DNA of 64,000 nt. Origin: CAVPDG01 sp963702535. GTDB lineage: Bacteria; Chloroflexota; Anaerolineae; Anaerolineales; UBA4823. A program made the translations under genes and the position numbers. The notes below the pieces were generated by a model that searched no databases, was not told the DNA's origin, and worked only from the letters and a program-made list of their open reading frames with translations. Positions 19,285-28,045 of the stretch are shown here, one piece after another (the stretch's first letter is position 1; each line of letters starts with the position of its first letter). The stretch covers positions 310,001 through 374,000 of the forward strand of contig CAVPDG010000024.1 in assembly GCA_963702535.1 (NCBI GenBank). The letters are read 5' to 3'.

Positions 19285-20269
19285 ATGGCTAAGAAAGTAT
19301 CTAAAAATTGGAAAGAAGAACGTCGCAAACGAGCCTGGGTGTTGTAGGCGGGCTGGCGCAGAAGCAAATTGCCGAAGCGATGGGCGTCACCAAAGGAGCG
19401 GTGAGCCAATGGATCAAGGCGGGCAAGGAAGGAGGGGAAGCGGCGCTTGCGGCTCGGAAGTGGAAGGGTTCGCCTCGCCACTTGTGCACGGAAGGACGGC
19501 AGCGCATCCCAGGATTATTGGAACGCGGGACGGAGAGCTTCGATTTCCGAGGCGATTTGGGGACCTGTCACCGTGGAATGATCTTCGACGCGATTTGGGT
19601 GTGAAGTACCACCTGCGACGTCAGCCGCTTCTGAAAGAGCTGGGCTGGACACCGCAGAAGCCTATTCGGCGAGCCAAACAGCGCAAGGAAGCCGAGATCC
19701 AGCGATGGAAGACAGAGCGATGGCCCGAGTTGAAAAAAAGGTGGTCCAAGAAGGACGAACGATCGTCTTCATAGACGAATCGGGCTTCTACCTGCTGCCG
19801 ATGGTGGTGCGCGGCTACGCCCCTTGCGGTTGCACACCGATTTTGAAGGAGTATTTGTCCTATGACCATCTCTCGGTGATTGGCGTAGTGACGCCGCAAG
19901 GCAGGTTGTTTCTCCAGACCTACACTCATTCCATCACCAGCCGTGAAGTGGTTGCCTTTCTCGAGCAGCTACAGCGATTGATCCCGGGTTTGCTCTTGGT
20001 GATTTGTGATGGCAGCAAACTCAACGCTCGCAGCTAGACAAAGATTATCTGGCTTCTGGAGCGACCAAGCGCCTGCATCTAGAACGTTTCCCTGGCTATG
20101 CTACAGAACTCAATCCGACCGAGTGGGTCTGGAGCTATCTGAAACTGGCGGAACTGGCCAATATCGCATGCGACCACATTTCGGAGCTGGGGGCTCACTT
20201 GTGTAAGGCGAAGCTACGATAGCCGCCTACACCCAAATCCGGGCTTACTTCCACGGCGATTTCCATTAA
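19285..20269 (+). pseudogene. IS630-family transposase, multiply frameshifted
   Basis: Pieces in all three frames assemble to an IS630-type transposase of about 330 residues. These are a helix-turn-helix (LAQKQIAEAMGVTKGAVSQW), a middle part (YHLRRQPLLKELGWTPQKP) and the DDE catalytic parts: FIDESGFYLLPMVVRGYAP (first D), PGLLLVICDGS (second D) and ELNPTEWVWSYLK (E), ending AAYTQIRAYFHGDFH. At least four frame changes are needed, more than the local background, so it is probably inactive. I could not find convincing terminal inverted repeats. It marks the left side of the accessory island. Confidence 0.8.
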
Positions 20270-20481
20270 ACCTAATTCTTTCCCTCTTGAATTGGGAAGA
20301 AATGGTGTATATACTGATATTGGTAATTTTGTCAGGCGGTTTCAATCACAAGACGGCTTAGATTAACCTGGATTGATGGTGCCGCAGGTTAAAACGGACG
20401 TCGGCATAATCTCCTTCCGCCATCCAAACCGTAAATCCTCAGGTAGTTGATGGATATGCTCTGTCTTGAAAGGAGATCAGG

Positions 20482-21726
20482 ATGAACCGCTTTGTGTCAC
20501 TCGGAATAGTAGGAATTGTAATGTTGTTATTGTTTGCCTGCAGCCCCTCGCCGGTCACAATACCAGACGCAACCGTGACAAAATCCCAAAATACACCAGC
20601 CCCAACAGACATGATCCAACCCGGAGATATCATCAACGGTGTACTCATCACCACAGGTACCGACGATAGCACCTTTGTATTCGACCTCCCCTGGACGATG
20701 AATAATGGCATCGACATGTGTACCACCCGTGTAGGTATCCCCACCAACCCATCCACGTCCGTGTATGGTTCTACCCCTGAAGAACTCAATTCCAATTGGG
20801 AAACATTTACCTATACCCTCAGTATTGAGGGGCGCCCCGTCGATCTTACCGCTTTTGGCACCATCGACTTTGTCCATGAACGGACCGGGTTATACATGCG
20901 CGCTTATAACATTGCCCTCACAGGCACCGATCCGATCACACTCTCACTCCACGATATCGGAAGCCTGAGTGGCGAAGTCACTGATATGAATTTCCTCATC
21001 GCCTTCAAGCCTGGTGTAGAAGTAGAAGACCCTATCCAGCCATTGTCTACTGCGGCTGACCGCCTTGGCCAGCACCCCTACACCTCCGAAACAACCGATT
21101 TCAAACTACTGCTTTACCTTCCTGGAGAGTATGGTAAGGACCCACAGCAAACGTGGCCTCTGATCTTGTTCCTGCATGGATTTCCGAACGTTACTAAACT
21201 TGATTGGGTGCGCATCAAACCGATTGCTGCCCGATTGGATAACCAGCTTGAATTTCCTTTCATTGTCGCTTCTCCCCTTCACGCTGGTGAGAAGGAGCAC
21301 TGGTCTCAACCTGAAGTAATGGATGCACTACTGACCCTTCTTACAGAATTACAAGCCGATTTCAAGATAAATCCTCAGCAGATCTATCTCTCCGGGATAC
21401 TTGAAGGCGCCAACGGCACCTGGGAGCTTGGCCTTGCCCATCCCGAGCTGTTCGCTGCTCTCGCTCCTGTGAGTGGATATATGGGCTATCCTTTCGCTGT
21501 TCCCGAGAATATTTGCGACCTCAAGGATATGCCCATTTGGGCTTTTCACGGTGAGGACGATACCGTAATTCCCCTCAACGCTGAACAGATGCTCGTTGAC
21601 GCGCTTCAAACTTGTGGAAATAACAAAATCCAATTCACTGTCTACCCCGATGCAAGTTATGATATCTACTTCACTGCTTTCGCTGATCCGAACTTGTATA
21701 CCTGGTTGTTAGAACAGAGTAAATGA
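20482..21726 (+). CDS. Lipoprotein with an esterase/PHB-depolymerase-like fold lacking catalytic Ser and His (pseudoenzyme)
   Basis: The 414-residue protein has a ribosome site (AAAGGAGATCAGG) and a lipoprotein signal ending LLLFACSPS. Residues 40-190 form an unassigned N-terminal domain; the rest is an alpha/beta hydrolase (WPLILFLHGFP, PFIVASP, IYLSGI, ALAPVSGYMG, PIWAFHGEDDTVIP). In active relatives the nucleophile elbow reads GLSMGG; here it is GILEGA, with Leu in place of Ser. The His-bearing AGHDSW motif reads ASYDIY. The Asp of HGEDD remains. The gene is intact and its base composition is lower in GC than its neighbours, suggesting transfer. A binding or regulatory role is more likely than catalysis. 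Confidence 0.75.
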   Translation: MNRFVSLGIVGIVMLLLFACSPSPVTIPDATVTKSQNTPAPTDMIQPGDIINGVLITTGTDDSTFVFDLPWTMNNGIDMCTTRVGIPTNPSTSVYGSTPEELNSNWETFTYTLSIEGRPVDLTAFGTIDFVHERTGLYMRAYNIALTGTDPITLSLHDIGSLSGEVTDMNFLIAFKPGVEVEDPIQPLSTAADRLGQHPYTSETTDFKLLLYLPGEYGKDPQQTWPLILFLHGFPNVTKLDWVRIKPIAARLDNQLEFPFIVASPLHAGEKEHWSQPEVMDALLTLLTELQADFKINPQQIYLSGILEGANGTWELGLAHPELFAALAPVSGYMGYPFAVPENICDLKDMPIWAFHGEDDTVIPLNAEQMLVDALQTCGNNKIQFTVYPDASYDIYFTAFADPNLYTWLLEQSK

Positions 21727-21767
21727 GTTGAACCGACCGGTGGACTTGTGAGCACCGAACAAGTCGT

Positions 21768-23197
21768 AAACTAGTGGGTCGTTTGGCTCCGGGATAGCCA
21801 TAAGCGATGTCGGGTAGTATAATGCGCCAATCATCGGAATCGAGAGGTGAGCGCATGAGCAGGCGAAAAAAAGACCCACTCCGCACATTGACAGAAGAAG
21901 AACGCATCTGGCTCGAACGCATCAGTCGCTCGCAGAGTGAACCGGCCAGCCACGTCGCCAGAGCCAAACAGATTTTTGGGGTAGCCAACGGCTACTCGTA
22001 TCAGGAGGCTGCGCTTCTCTCGGGACGAAGTTCCGGGGATGCCGTCTCCAACCTGGTGAAGCGCTTCAACAGGGAAGGCTTGAACGCAATTCAACCCCGG
22101 CACGGAGGCGGTCATCCTGCGAAATATGGCCCGGCCGAGCGCGAACGGATATTGAAGGAAGCCCGCCGGAAACCGGACCCACAGACGGATGGCACGGCCA
22201 CCTGGTCCTTGAAAACTTTGTGTCAGGCGCTGCACAAAGCGCCAGATGGTTTGCCAGAAGTCAGTGAAGATACGATCCGTACCGTCTTGCGGGAAGCTGG
22301 CTTTAGCTGGCAGAGACCGCGTAGTTGGTGCGAAACGGGCAAGGTGATCCGCAAGCGCAAGCGCGGCAAAGTCACTGTGACCGATCCGGATGCGAGCGCC
22401 AAAAAAACCTGATCGAAAACGCGTATCGCCTGGGCGAAAAGCTGGGCTTGGCGGTGTGGACCGAAGACGAAGCCGGACCTTATCAGACCTTACCTTATCC
22501 GGGGGCAAGTTGGCAGCCGATGGGCCAGCCGGCACGCCAGCCTCATGAGCATATTCGGAATGGAACGGCAAAATTGCTAACACTTTTTCATCCTGCCAGC
22601 GGTTGAGTGCGTGTCAAGGGCGTCACCAGCAGCGCCAACGCCATATTGCATCCCTGGCTGAAAACGGAATTGAGCGCTATCCTCCAGTCGCTGCCCGAAG
22701 CGCCACCGATCGATGCCCACACCAATCGGCAGCTCTGGGAAACCTGGCAGGATGGTTTATCCTTGCCCATCACCCTGCCCCAAGAACTTCCGGCCTTGCG
22801 CATGCTTTTGATCAGGGATAATCTGCGCGGGCACTACACTCCCGATTTCGTCCTTTGGTTGTTTGCTCAGGGCATTATGCCAGTCTACACTCCTTTGGGT
22901 GGATCATGGCTGAACATGGCCGAGTCCATGCAGCGCACTTTGGTCAAGCGTGGATTGGCAGGACAATACCCTGAAACACCCTATCACATCATCCCCTTGT
23001 TGGAAGGTGTCGCTTCTGGTTGGAACCAGGATCCTACACCGTTCGAATGGGGCGGTAAACGCTTTGCCCGCCGCCAACGCAGCCGGCAGCGACGTCATGC
23101 TTTAGGTGGTTCCGGCGCTTGCACTCGCCGTCCAATTCGCCATCGACCCAACCTGTTGCAGAAATGGCAATCTTCATACCAAACGTCCCACTAGTTT
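21768..23197 (+). mobile_element. IS630-type insertion sequence with terminal inverted repeats
   Basis: The left end 21768-21786 (AAACTAGTGGGTCGTTTGG) and right end 23179-23197 are inverted copies with a single mismatch. Both contain TA next to the GTGGG tip (CTAG at 21771-21774 and 23191-23194), consistent with the TA target preference of IS630/mariner elements. The element is about 1.43 kb and encloses the transposase at 21855-23194. Confidence 0.82.
21855..23194 (+). pseudogene. Transposase of the IS630-type element, two frameshifts
   Basis: It starts MSRRKKDPLRTLTEEERIWL, followed by a helix-turn-helix region (YSYQEAALLSGRSSGDAVSN) and a second HTH with a GGHPAKYGPAERERI linker. Frame changes near 22410 and 22605 separate the catalytic core: VWTEDEAGPYQTLPYPG (first D), MLLIRDNLRGHYTPDFVLWL (second D) and GGSWLNMAESMQRTLV (E). 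The first frame change is beside a run of six A (CCAAAAAAACC region), where ribosomal slippage or an indel could both act. Activity is uncertain. The ends are intact, so the copy is fairly recent. Confidence 0.78.
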
Positions 23198-23248
23198 GCG
23201 TAACCGCCACTGATTAACTTGAGCAGGAAAAACTATATCGAATATTCG

Positions 23249-23379
23249 AATTTGTGATAGTGGATCACTAAATTTAATGCAACCTGGATGAATAGATGCT
23301 ATAGTAAAGACAAGATTGTCAAAATCATCACCCTTTGAGGTGAAAATGTTGGTCGAATTTATTCGACGTGGAATCTCGG
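23249..23379 (+). repeat. 131-bp direct repeat, copy 1 (upstream of the YggT-like gene)
   Basis: This copy matches 24315-24445 over its full 131-bp length without gaps; the last ~68 bp are identical. It contains GTCGAA-TTTA-TTCGAC (a perfect hairpin) and TCACC-CTTTGA-GGTGA. The end motif TTCGACGTGGAATCTCGG recurs in degenerate form at about 23446-23463, just before the YggT-like start. Both copies precede a gene with a good ribosome site, so it may be a shared regulatory leader. Confidence 0.85.
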
Positions 23380-23485
23380 TTAAACTCAAGATGGTTCAGC
23401 CAAAGTTTTCGCCTGGTTTGGGCGAAATTGATGGCAAAATGATTTCGACGTAGAAATCTCGGTTTAATTCCTAAAGGAGTTCGAA

Positions 23486-23889
23486 ATGACAGTCAATACA
23501 GTCTCAGAAGTTCAGACGACCCAAAAAGAACCGGAACGCGAGCTGCGTATTTTTACATATAAAGCCCCCCAGGTGGTCTGGCTGATACTATGCATATTCG
23601 AAGCATTGCTCGCCCTGCGCTTCGTCTTGAAACTGAACGGGGCCAAACCGACCAGCCTGTTTGCCGCGGTTCTTTATGTTTTCACCGGCCTTTTACGGCT
23701 GCGGATTTTCCAGTTTTGATCGGGACACCCGCAGCTGGCGGCATGGTACTGGAAGTCTCGACTTTGATCGCCATGCTGGTCTATGGCTTGATCGTATGGA
23801 CGGTTGAAAGAATAAACTTTGTGATCTTCTCTCGCCCGCGCGGACCCGTCACAGAAACCACCACCACCGCCCAGCACACGCATGTATAA
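23486..23889 (+). CDS. YggT-like small membrane protein, frameshifted
   Basis: A ribosome site (AAAGGAG) precedes the ATG. The product starts MTVNTVSEVQTTQKEPEREL, then a membrane segment (VVWLILCIFEALLALRFVLK) and LFAAVLYVFTGL. At a run of four T (about 23692) one extra T is needed to continue as FTAADFPVLIGTPAAGGMVL and a second membrane segment (VSTLIAMLVYGLIVWTVERI). The arrangement of an RFxLKLnGA block between hydrophobic helices resembles YggT-like proteins, whose role is not well known. About 134 residues. It lies between the two copies of the 131-bp repeat. Confidence 0.6.
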
Positions 23890-24314
23890 AAGGGATGATA
23901 GTCATTTCTAGATACCACTCATTCCCCATCCGCAGAAAATAGCCCTTAAAAGCTGAGCGACGGCAATATACTCGTAACGCTGGGTCATCTTTTCTACTAT
24001 ATTGCTTGAAGACCTCTCGGCTCGCTTGTCGTTGGATACTCTGGTATTGCACCCTGCGTGTTTCCAGGTTTCTAGTTGCAGGAAAATAGAAATACTCTTA
24101 GTCCATCCCTTTCAAACAATCACAAGCCGAGGAGGACCATTCGCTCCTGAAGGCACAGGTTGAGGAAACGTACAAATTCGCGTTTCTTATCATTGTCGTC
24201 CGCTTATAGATAATTATACAATTGTGTGGGAATCGGCTCTTAGCAATATAACCTTTCATGGCTCAACCCGTTGTTTTGATTTAAACCTCCCGAAAAAATC
24301 ATTACAGATGCCCC
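23890..24314. other. Gene-free AT-rich stretch
   Basis: No ORF with coding character, hairpin terminator or RNA gene is evident here. The stretch contains several short purine-rich tracts. It separates the YggT-like gene from the second copy of the 131-bp repeat. Confidence 0.4.
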
Positions 24315-24445
24315 AATTTGTGAAAGTGGATCACTAAATTTAATGCAAGCTGGAGGAGATTATGCTATGCTTAAACCAAGATTGTCAAAATCATCACCCT
24401 TTGAGGTGAAAATGTTGGTCGAATTTATTCGACGTGGAATCTCGG
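24315..24445 (+). repeat. 131-bp direct repeat, copy 2 (upstream of the MerB-type selenoprotein gene)
   Basis: This is a full-length match to 23249-23379, differing mainly in the segment 24350-24378. Copy 2 contains TATGCTATGCT, which could supply a -10 box. It includes the same two hairpins. The MerB-type gene starts 66 nt after the end of the repeat. Confidence 0.85.
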
Positions 24446-24519
24446 ACATACAACCCTTTTGTCAAGATTATCAATGGGACTCGTCAATCCTATTATTGAA
24501 AGGAGCAACTTATGAATGA
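24367..24519 (+). CDS. Possible 50-residue leader ORF overlapping the MerB-type start
   Basis: An ATG within the repeat gives MLKPRLSKSSPFEVKMLVEF and a further 30 residues ending KGATYE, with a TGA at 24517-24519 that overlaps the MerB-type ATG (24512) by 8 nt in another frame. In repeat copy 1 the matching ATG is followed by TAG, although the downstream frame stays open. It resembles no family I know and may be a chance ORF, a leader peptide, or a relic of a small DNA-binding protein. Confidence 0.3.
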   Translation: MLKPRLSKSSPFEVKMLVEFIRRGISDIQPFCQDYQWDSSILLLKGATYE

Positions 24520-25207
24520 GCCTAGTTTGGCGGACAGGACCTTTCACATCATTATGAGGCGTATGGTGGAGACCGGTCAGGCTCCCCACTTCACTGAGAT
24601 AGCAGCTGACTTAGGTGTATCCATGGAGGAAGGGCGACAGGCGCTTCATGCATTGATAGGGATAGGTTTAGGGGGTTGGTTATATCCGGGGACGGATCTT
24701 ATTGTCTCAATGGCACCCTTTCACAATTTACCAAATCAGTATCAAATCACCATCGATGGTCATCAGAAATGGTTTGCCCAATGAGCTTTCGAATCGCCAG
24801 CGGTCTGCTGGCTTTTCCCAGGTAAAACAATCCATCTTGAAGCGCCCTGTCTCGATTGTGGCGAACCGATCCGCGTGGATTTCAAGGACGGGGAAGTTCT
24901 GAACTGTGATCCCGAGGGACTGATTGGGCATGTGTCTGTTCCCCTTCGCAAATGGGCAGAAAATGTAACCTTCACCTGAAGTACCATGCACTTCTTCCGG
25001 TCGGAAGAACATCTACGGAACTGGGCTGGTTTTGACGAGGAAAAGGAGGGCGGAATCATTTCCCTATCTGATCTTGTCAAGTTGACTTCTATTGATCACT
25101 TCCGAAAGCGATTGGAACCTGACTATATTTCACGCTACTTCGGGGTTGGAGAGTCTATGAAAAAGTTGCAAGAGATCCGTAAGAGAGATCCATATTGGTC
25201 GCCCTAG
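24512..25207 (+). CDS. merB: MerB-type organomercurial (alkylmercury) lyase homologue with two selenocysteine (TGA) codons
   Basis: One uninterrupted frame of 231 residues contains TGA at 24782-24784 (residue 91) and 24977-24979 (residue 156). The N-terminal winged-helix part has RTFHIIMRRMVETGQAPHFT and GWLYPGTDLIVSMAPFHNLP. The lyase core follows: KWFAQ-U-AFESPAVCWLFPG, then APCLDCGEPI (C113, C116) and FT-U-STMHFFRSEEHLRNW. In plasmid R831b MerB the matching contexts are YAW-C96-ALD99 and F-C159-CHVHFF, so each TGA takes the place of a catalytic cysteine, and D99 becomes E94. Hairpins with GGUC loops follow both TGAs at SECIS spacing. AGGAG lies 6 nt before the ATG. MerB cleaves the carbon-mercury bond in the cytoplasm. 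No merA, merR, selA, selB or selC is in the window. Confidence 0.9.
24796..24812 (+). promoter_or_regulatory. SECIS-like hairpin for the first TGA
   Basis: GCCAGC (24796-24801) and GCTGGC (24807-24812) form a 6-bp stem with loop GGTCT. The loop begins 17 nt after the TGA at 24782-24784. GAA/TTC (24791-24793/24815-24817) can extend it across an internal loop. The E. coli fdhF element has the same GGUCU in its apical loop, about 18 nt after the UGA. Confidence 0.87.
24992..25009 (+). promoter_or_regulatory. SECIS-like hairpin for the second TGA
   Basis: TTCTTCC (24992-24998) and GGAAGAA (25003-25009) form a perfect 7-bp stem with a GGTC tetraloop. The loop begins 19 nt after the TGA at 24977-24979. 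It lies inside the coding sequence, as bacterial SECIS elements do. Confidence 0.87.
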
Positions 25208-25310
25208 CCCGGATGTGGTCTATCACCCAATTATAGAAGCTTTCGACACATACTGAAAAAGAGAAAATCACATGCCATCCACCGCGTGACAAACCTTAAG
25301 GAGGCAAGCC

Positions 25311-25730
25311 ATGGCCTGGATGAGTCAGCATAAGAACTGGGTTCGTATGCTGGTATTTGTGCTGTTGCTGATCGCCATCCTGGGTCCCTGGGCATACGAA
25401 GGCGACGGCGTCCCGCCACCGTCGTACTGCCACCCTCCTTTTCTTCTCTTAGAGAACGGCAACTGCGTTGGACGGATGTCGGGTGCCTTCGTTCTTTCTT
25501 TTTCTACTCTGGCTATCCCATCATTGATTTCTCAATTCTTATCAGGAGAGCTTGTACTCTCCGAACGTGGCCGGTAATTTCTAATACTCCTCCCGGCTTT
25601 ACTTCTAGTTGTACTGCCCGTGACCAGCACCCTGCTGTGGGTGCGATCCCCAAATCGCCGGTTTTACCAGATATTCAGTGTGATTTCCTGGGGGCTGGCG
25701 GTTGGATTGGGAAATAGTTTACAATTTTAA
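25311..25730 (+). pseudogene. Small membrane protein with an in-frame TAA
   Basis: A ribosome site (AAGGAGG) precedes MAWMSQHKNWVRMLVFVLLL, a membrane helix, then GPWAYEGDGVPPPSYCHPP, a second hydrophobic part and a TAA at 25575-25577. The same frame continues past the stop with FLILLPALLLVVLPVTSTLL, RSPNRRFYQIFSVISWGLAV and a TAA at 25728-25730. The stop replaces one codon (GAA to TAA would give GREFLIL). As it is TAA, selenocysteine does not explain it; a point mutation or base error does. It looks like a four-helix membrane protein of unknown role. Confidence 0.5.
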
Positions 25731-25802
25731 TTATTGCTGTATACTGGATTTGTGAAGGCATTGTTTTTCCGATGAGATCGCTGTCTCAGCAAGGAGGAAG
25801 AC

Positions 25803-25928
25803 ATGTCCAGCACGTGCGTTTTCTCAAACATCGCCTGCGCCCTGGTGCTCAACCTGTTGACCACCTGCGGTCTGAATGCTACCCCCGTTCCACCCACCTC
25901 CCCGCCTGAACCGATGCAGCTGCCGTAA
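25803..25928 (+). CDS. Very short lipoprotein ORF (41 residues), possibly a truncated gene
   Basis: AAGGAGGAAGACA precedes MSSTCVFSNIACALVLNLLT, followed by TCGLNATPVPPTSPPEP and a stop. The lipobox-like LLTTC and Pro-rich linker are the start of a typical Chloroflexota lipoprotein, but no mature domain follows in any frame. It is either a remnant or a very small lipopeptide. Confidence 0.4.
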   Translation: MSSTCVFSNIACALVLNLLTTCGLNATPVPPTSPPEPMQLP

Positions 25929-26139
25929 GTAAATTTCTTTATCCAGGATACCCTGAGATATCTCAGGTTGATATAAAAAAATCTGGGTTCCTACAGTAGA
26001 TTATCCCTGCGATCAACGCGATACTGCATTCCACGCCAATGTTGGTACGCATCACGAGCGAACCGTTTTCAAATGCTCTGAAGGCTGCCAGAGGTCAACC
26101 AAACATAGTGCAAGTTCAGTTTTTTGAAAGGAGACTCGA

Positions 26140-27618
26140 ATGGAACAGAATAAGGCAACCAATATGCTGTTAGCCGTCCTGCTCATCGCGTTTACCATTG
26201 CATTTGGCACTTTTGGCGAAGCGGGAGCTAAATACAAGCCGCTCAAACATGTCATCCCGTGTCCGAACGCCGAAGTTAACTCTTCTGGGGTTATCCAGGA
26301 GGCGCTCGAGACGGCGGAGCAGTGGGAGACCGTTTCCTTGAAGCCTGTACTTACTACCTGGCGAAAGCAATCGTGGTCGACACAGCCTTCCATGGGGTGC
26401 TGCGAGGCGCCGGCAAGGACCGCACGGTATTGAAAATTCTCCCTGGACACCAGATCGACGGCATACTGAGTAGTCAATGGGCGGACGGAAAGCTCGCAAG
26501 CACCCTCTTCTACTTTGATATCCCGATAGGACAATCTGGGGACATCACGGTCTCCGATTTCAGTATCATAATAACCGAACCTGAGCCGGCGGGTTACCAG
26601 GACGATCAAGACTGGTGGCAACATGCTCTTTACAACCTCTTCTTGATTGGCGGAACAGATGTTAACACTAGATTTGAACGCCTTAAACTCGTGGCTTCTA
26701 GGGGACAATTTTGGGGCTGGTACAATGTCGCTCATGCCTTCCACATCATGGGCTATCTCGACGATTACATGAAGGGAAACCACACTATATCCGACGTTGA
26801 TTTCGAAAACATGGCAGTTACCTACAACATCTTCCGCCAGGAGGATAGCAGGATCAGTGTTACGAACAACACTTTCACTAACGCTTTATACGGACCATAC
26901 ATCTGGGACTGTAGCAACTGCCGGGTCGAAGTCACCTCAAACAAGATTGGCCCTTTGGGAGGTCCTTACGATGGGATTGGAGTGATTATTATCCAAGGAA
27001 GCGAGAAAGCTCCAGAAGAGCCTTCCACTTTTCTCGTGGCCGGCAACTATATCGAGGTTAATGGGGATTTCGATCCGATGGGCGTTTTAGTTTCTCAGGG
27101 AGGTTGGGAAACACCGGCACCGTCAGCCTCCTCCATGGTTACCGTGACCCACAACGACATCCACACACCAGGCGATGGCATGATCCTGGAAGACTGGATT
27201 ATCTACTCCACGGAATCGGAACATTGAAGACGCTCGTCTCCAGCAACCACATTACTATGGACGGAGCATGGGGCGGCATTCAGCTCATTCACGGACAGGG
27301 CGCGGTGATTACCAACAACCGGATTACCGGTACAGGGGATGCGGGCATTTATATGGGTGCAGTGGGTGATTTCGTCGACAGTTGCATAGTGAAAGGCAAT
27401 AATGTAAACCACGTCGTTGCCAATGTTGCCCCAATCTGGCTTGGTGAAGGCACCTCCAATTGTATCGTAATCGGAGGAAAGACCAAGACGGACGTCCTAG
27501 ACCAGGGTACGGGAATATTCTGGTCGAGGCGAACAATATGACTGGAGCGGCGCCAAGACTCGGAATCTCAAAGTGCAATGAATCGACGGATGGAATACGC
27601 AAGACAATGCCCCGCTGA
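26140..27618 (+). CDS. Secreted right-handed beta-helix protein, three frameshifts
   Basis: AAAGGAGACTCGA precedes MEQNKATNMLLAVLLIAFTI, a cleavable signal ending GTFGEAGA. The mature part starts as a pectate-lyase-like beta-helix: SSGVIQEALETAEQWETV, then after a frame change near 26315 TYYLAKAIVVDTAFHGVLRG. Repeats with buried Asn follow, such as SRISVTNNTFTNALYGPYIW, CRVEVTSNKIGPLGGPYDGI and, after a change near 27220, GAVITNNRITGTGDAGIYMG. The last change near 27530 leads to a stop at 27618. About 490 residues. It is probably an extracellular carbohydrate-binding or lyase-like protein; no catalytic residues can be named. It lies at the right end of the island. Confidence 0.7.
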
Positions 27619-28045
27619 GCCAAATCAAGACGGGTGGACAAGCTGCAATTGTGCTCCAACATGGCACCCGTAAGAACCTGAGCGTACACTCACCTCGACC
27701 TTGGCTCAACTCGGCCTGATTCTCGAAGCCCGGATTTACCCCAGTCCTGTCTGTCGAAGCCCCAGTTGATTTGGGCTAATCTGTAGTACTGTTTCATCCA
27801 TCAACAGCCCGCCTCCTTCAGTGAAGGAGGCGGGTGGGTTTCGAAGAACAAAGGGCTTTCTTACCGGTACCTGGTTTCGTCTTTGGCGATCAGGAGGGTT
27901 GCATCATCCTGCCTTTTATACCTGGGCACCTCCCAAAAGCGCCGCCAGGAAATCCCCCAGCAGAAGAAACAAGATGAAGACGGTAGGGAGGATGGCAAGC
28001 CTCGCTGACACAGTTCTGCCACAATCCTTTGGTATACTGAAAAAG
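27619..28045 (+). other. Intergenic stretch before the two-component system
   Basis: Apart from the terminator at 27808-27834, no gene is supported. A TATACT at 28032-28037 lies 9 nt before the response-regulator ATG and could be part of a promoter, but no well-spaced -35 is evident. Confidence 0.4.
27808..27834 (+). terminator. Strong hairpin terminator
   Basis: CCCGCCTCCTTC (27808-27819) and GAAGGAGGCGGG (27823-27834) are perfectly complementary around a 3-nt loop, followed by TGGGTTT. The T-run is weak, but the stem is very stable. It closes the accessory island's transcription before the two-component genes. Confidence 0.65.

Noticed and set aside
19200..19300. Terminal inverted repeats for the IS630-type locus at 19285-20269
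   Set aside because: Only short, unconvincing matches (ATTAG/CTAAT) were found between 19240-19285 and 20260-20285.
24782..24979. The two TGAs as plain pseudogene stops in merB
   Set aside because: Both fall exactly at the catalytic cysteine positions of MerB, the frame is otherwise open and conserved to the end, and each is followed by a GGUC-loop hairpin at SECIS distance.
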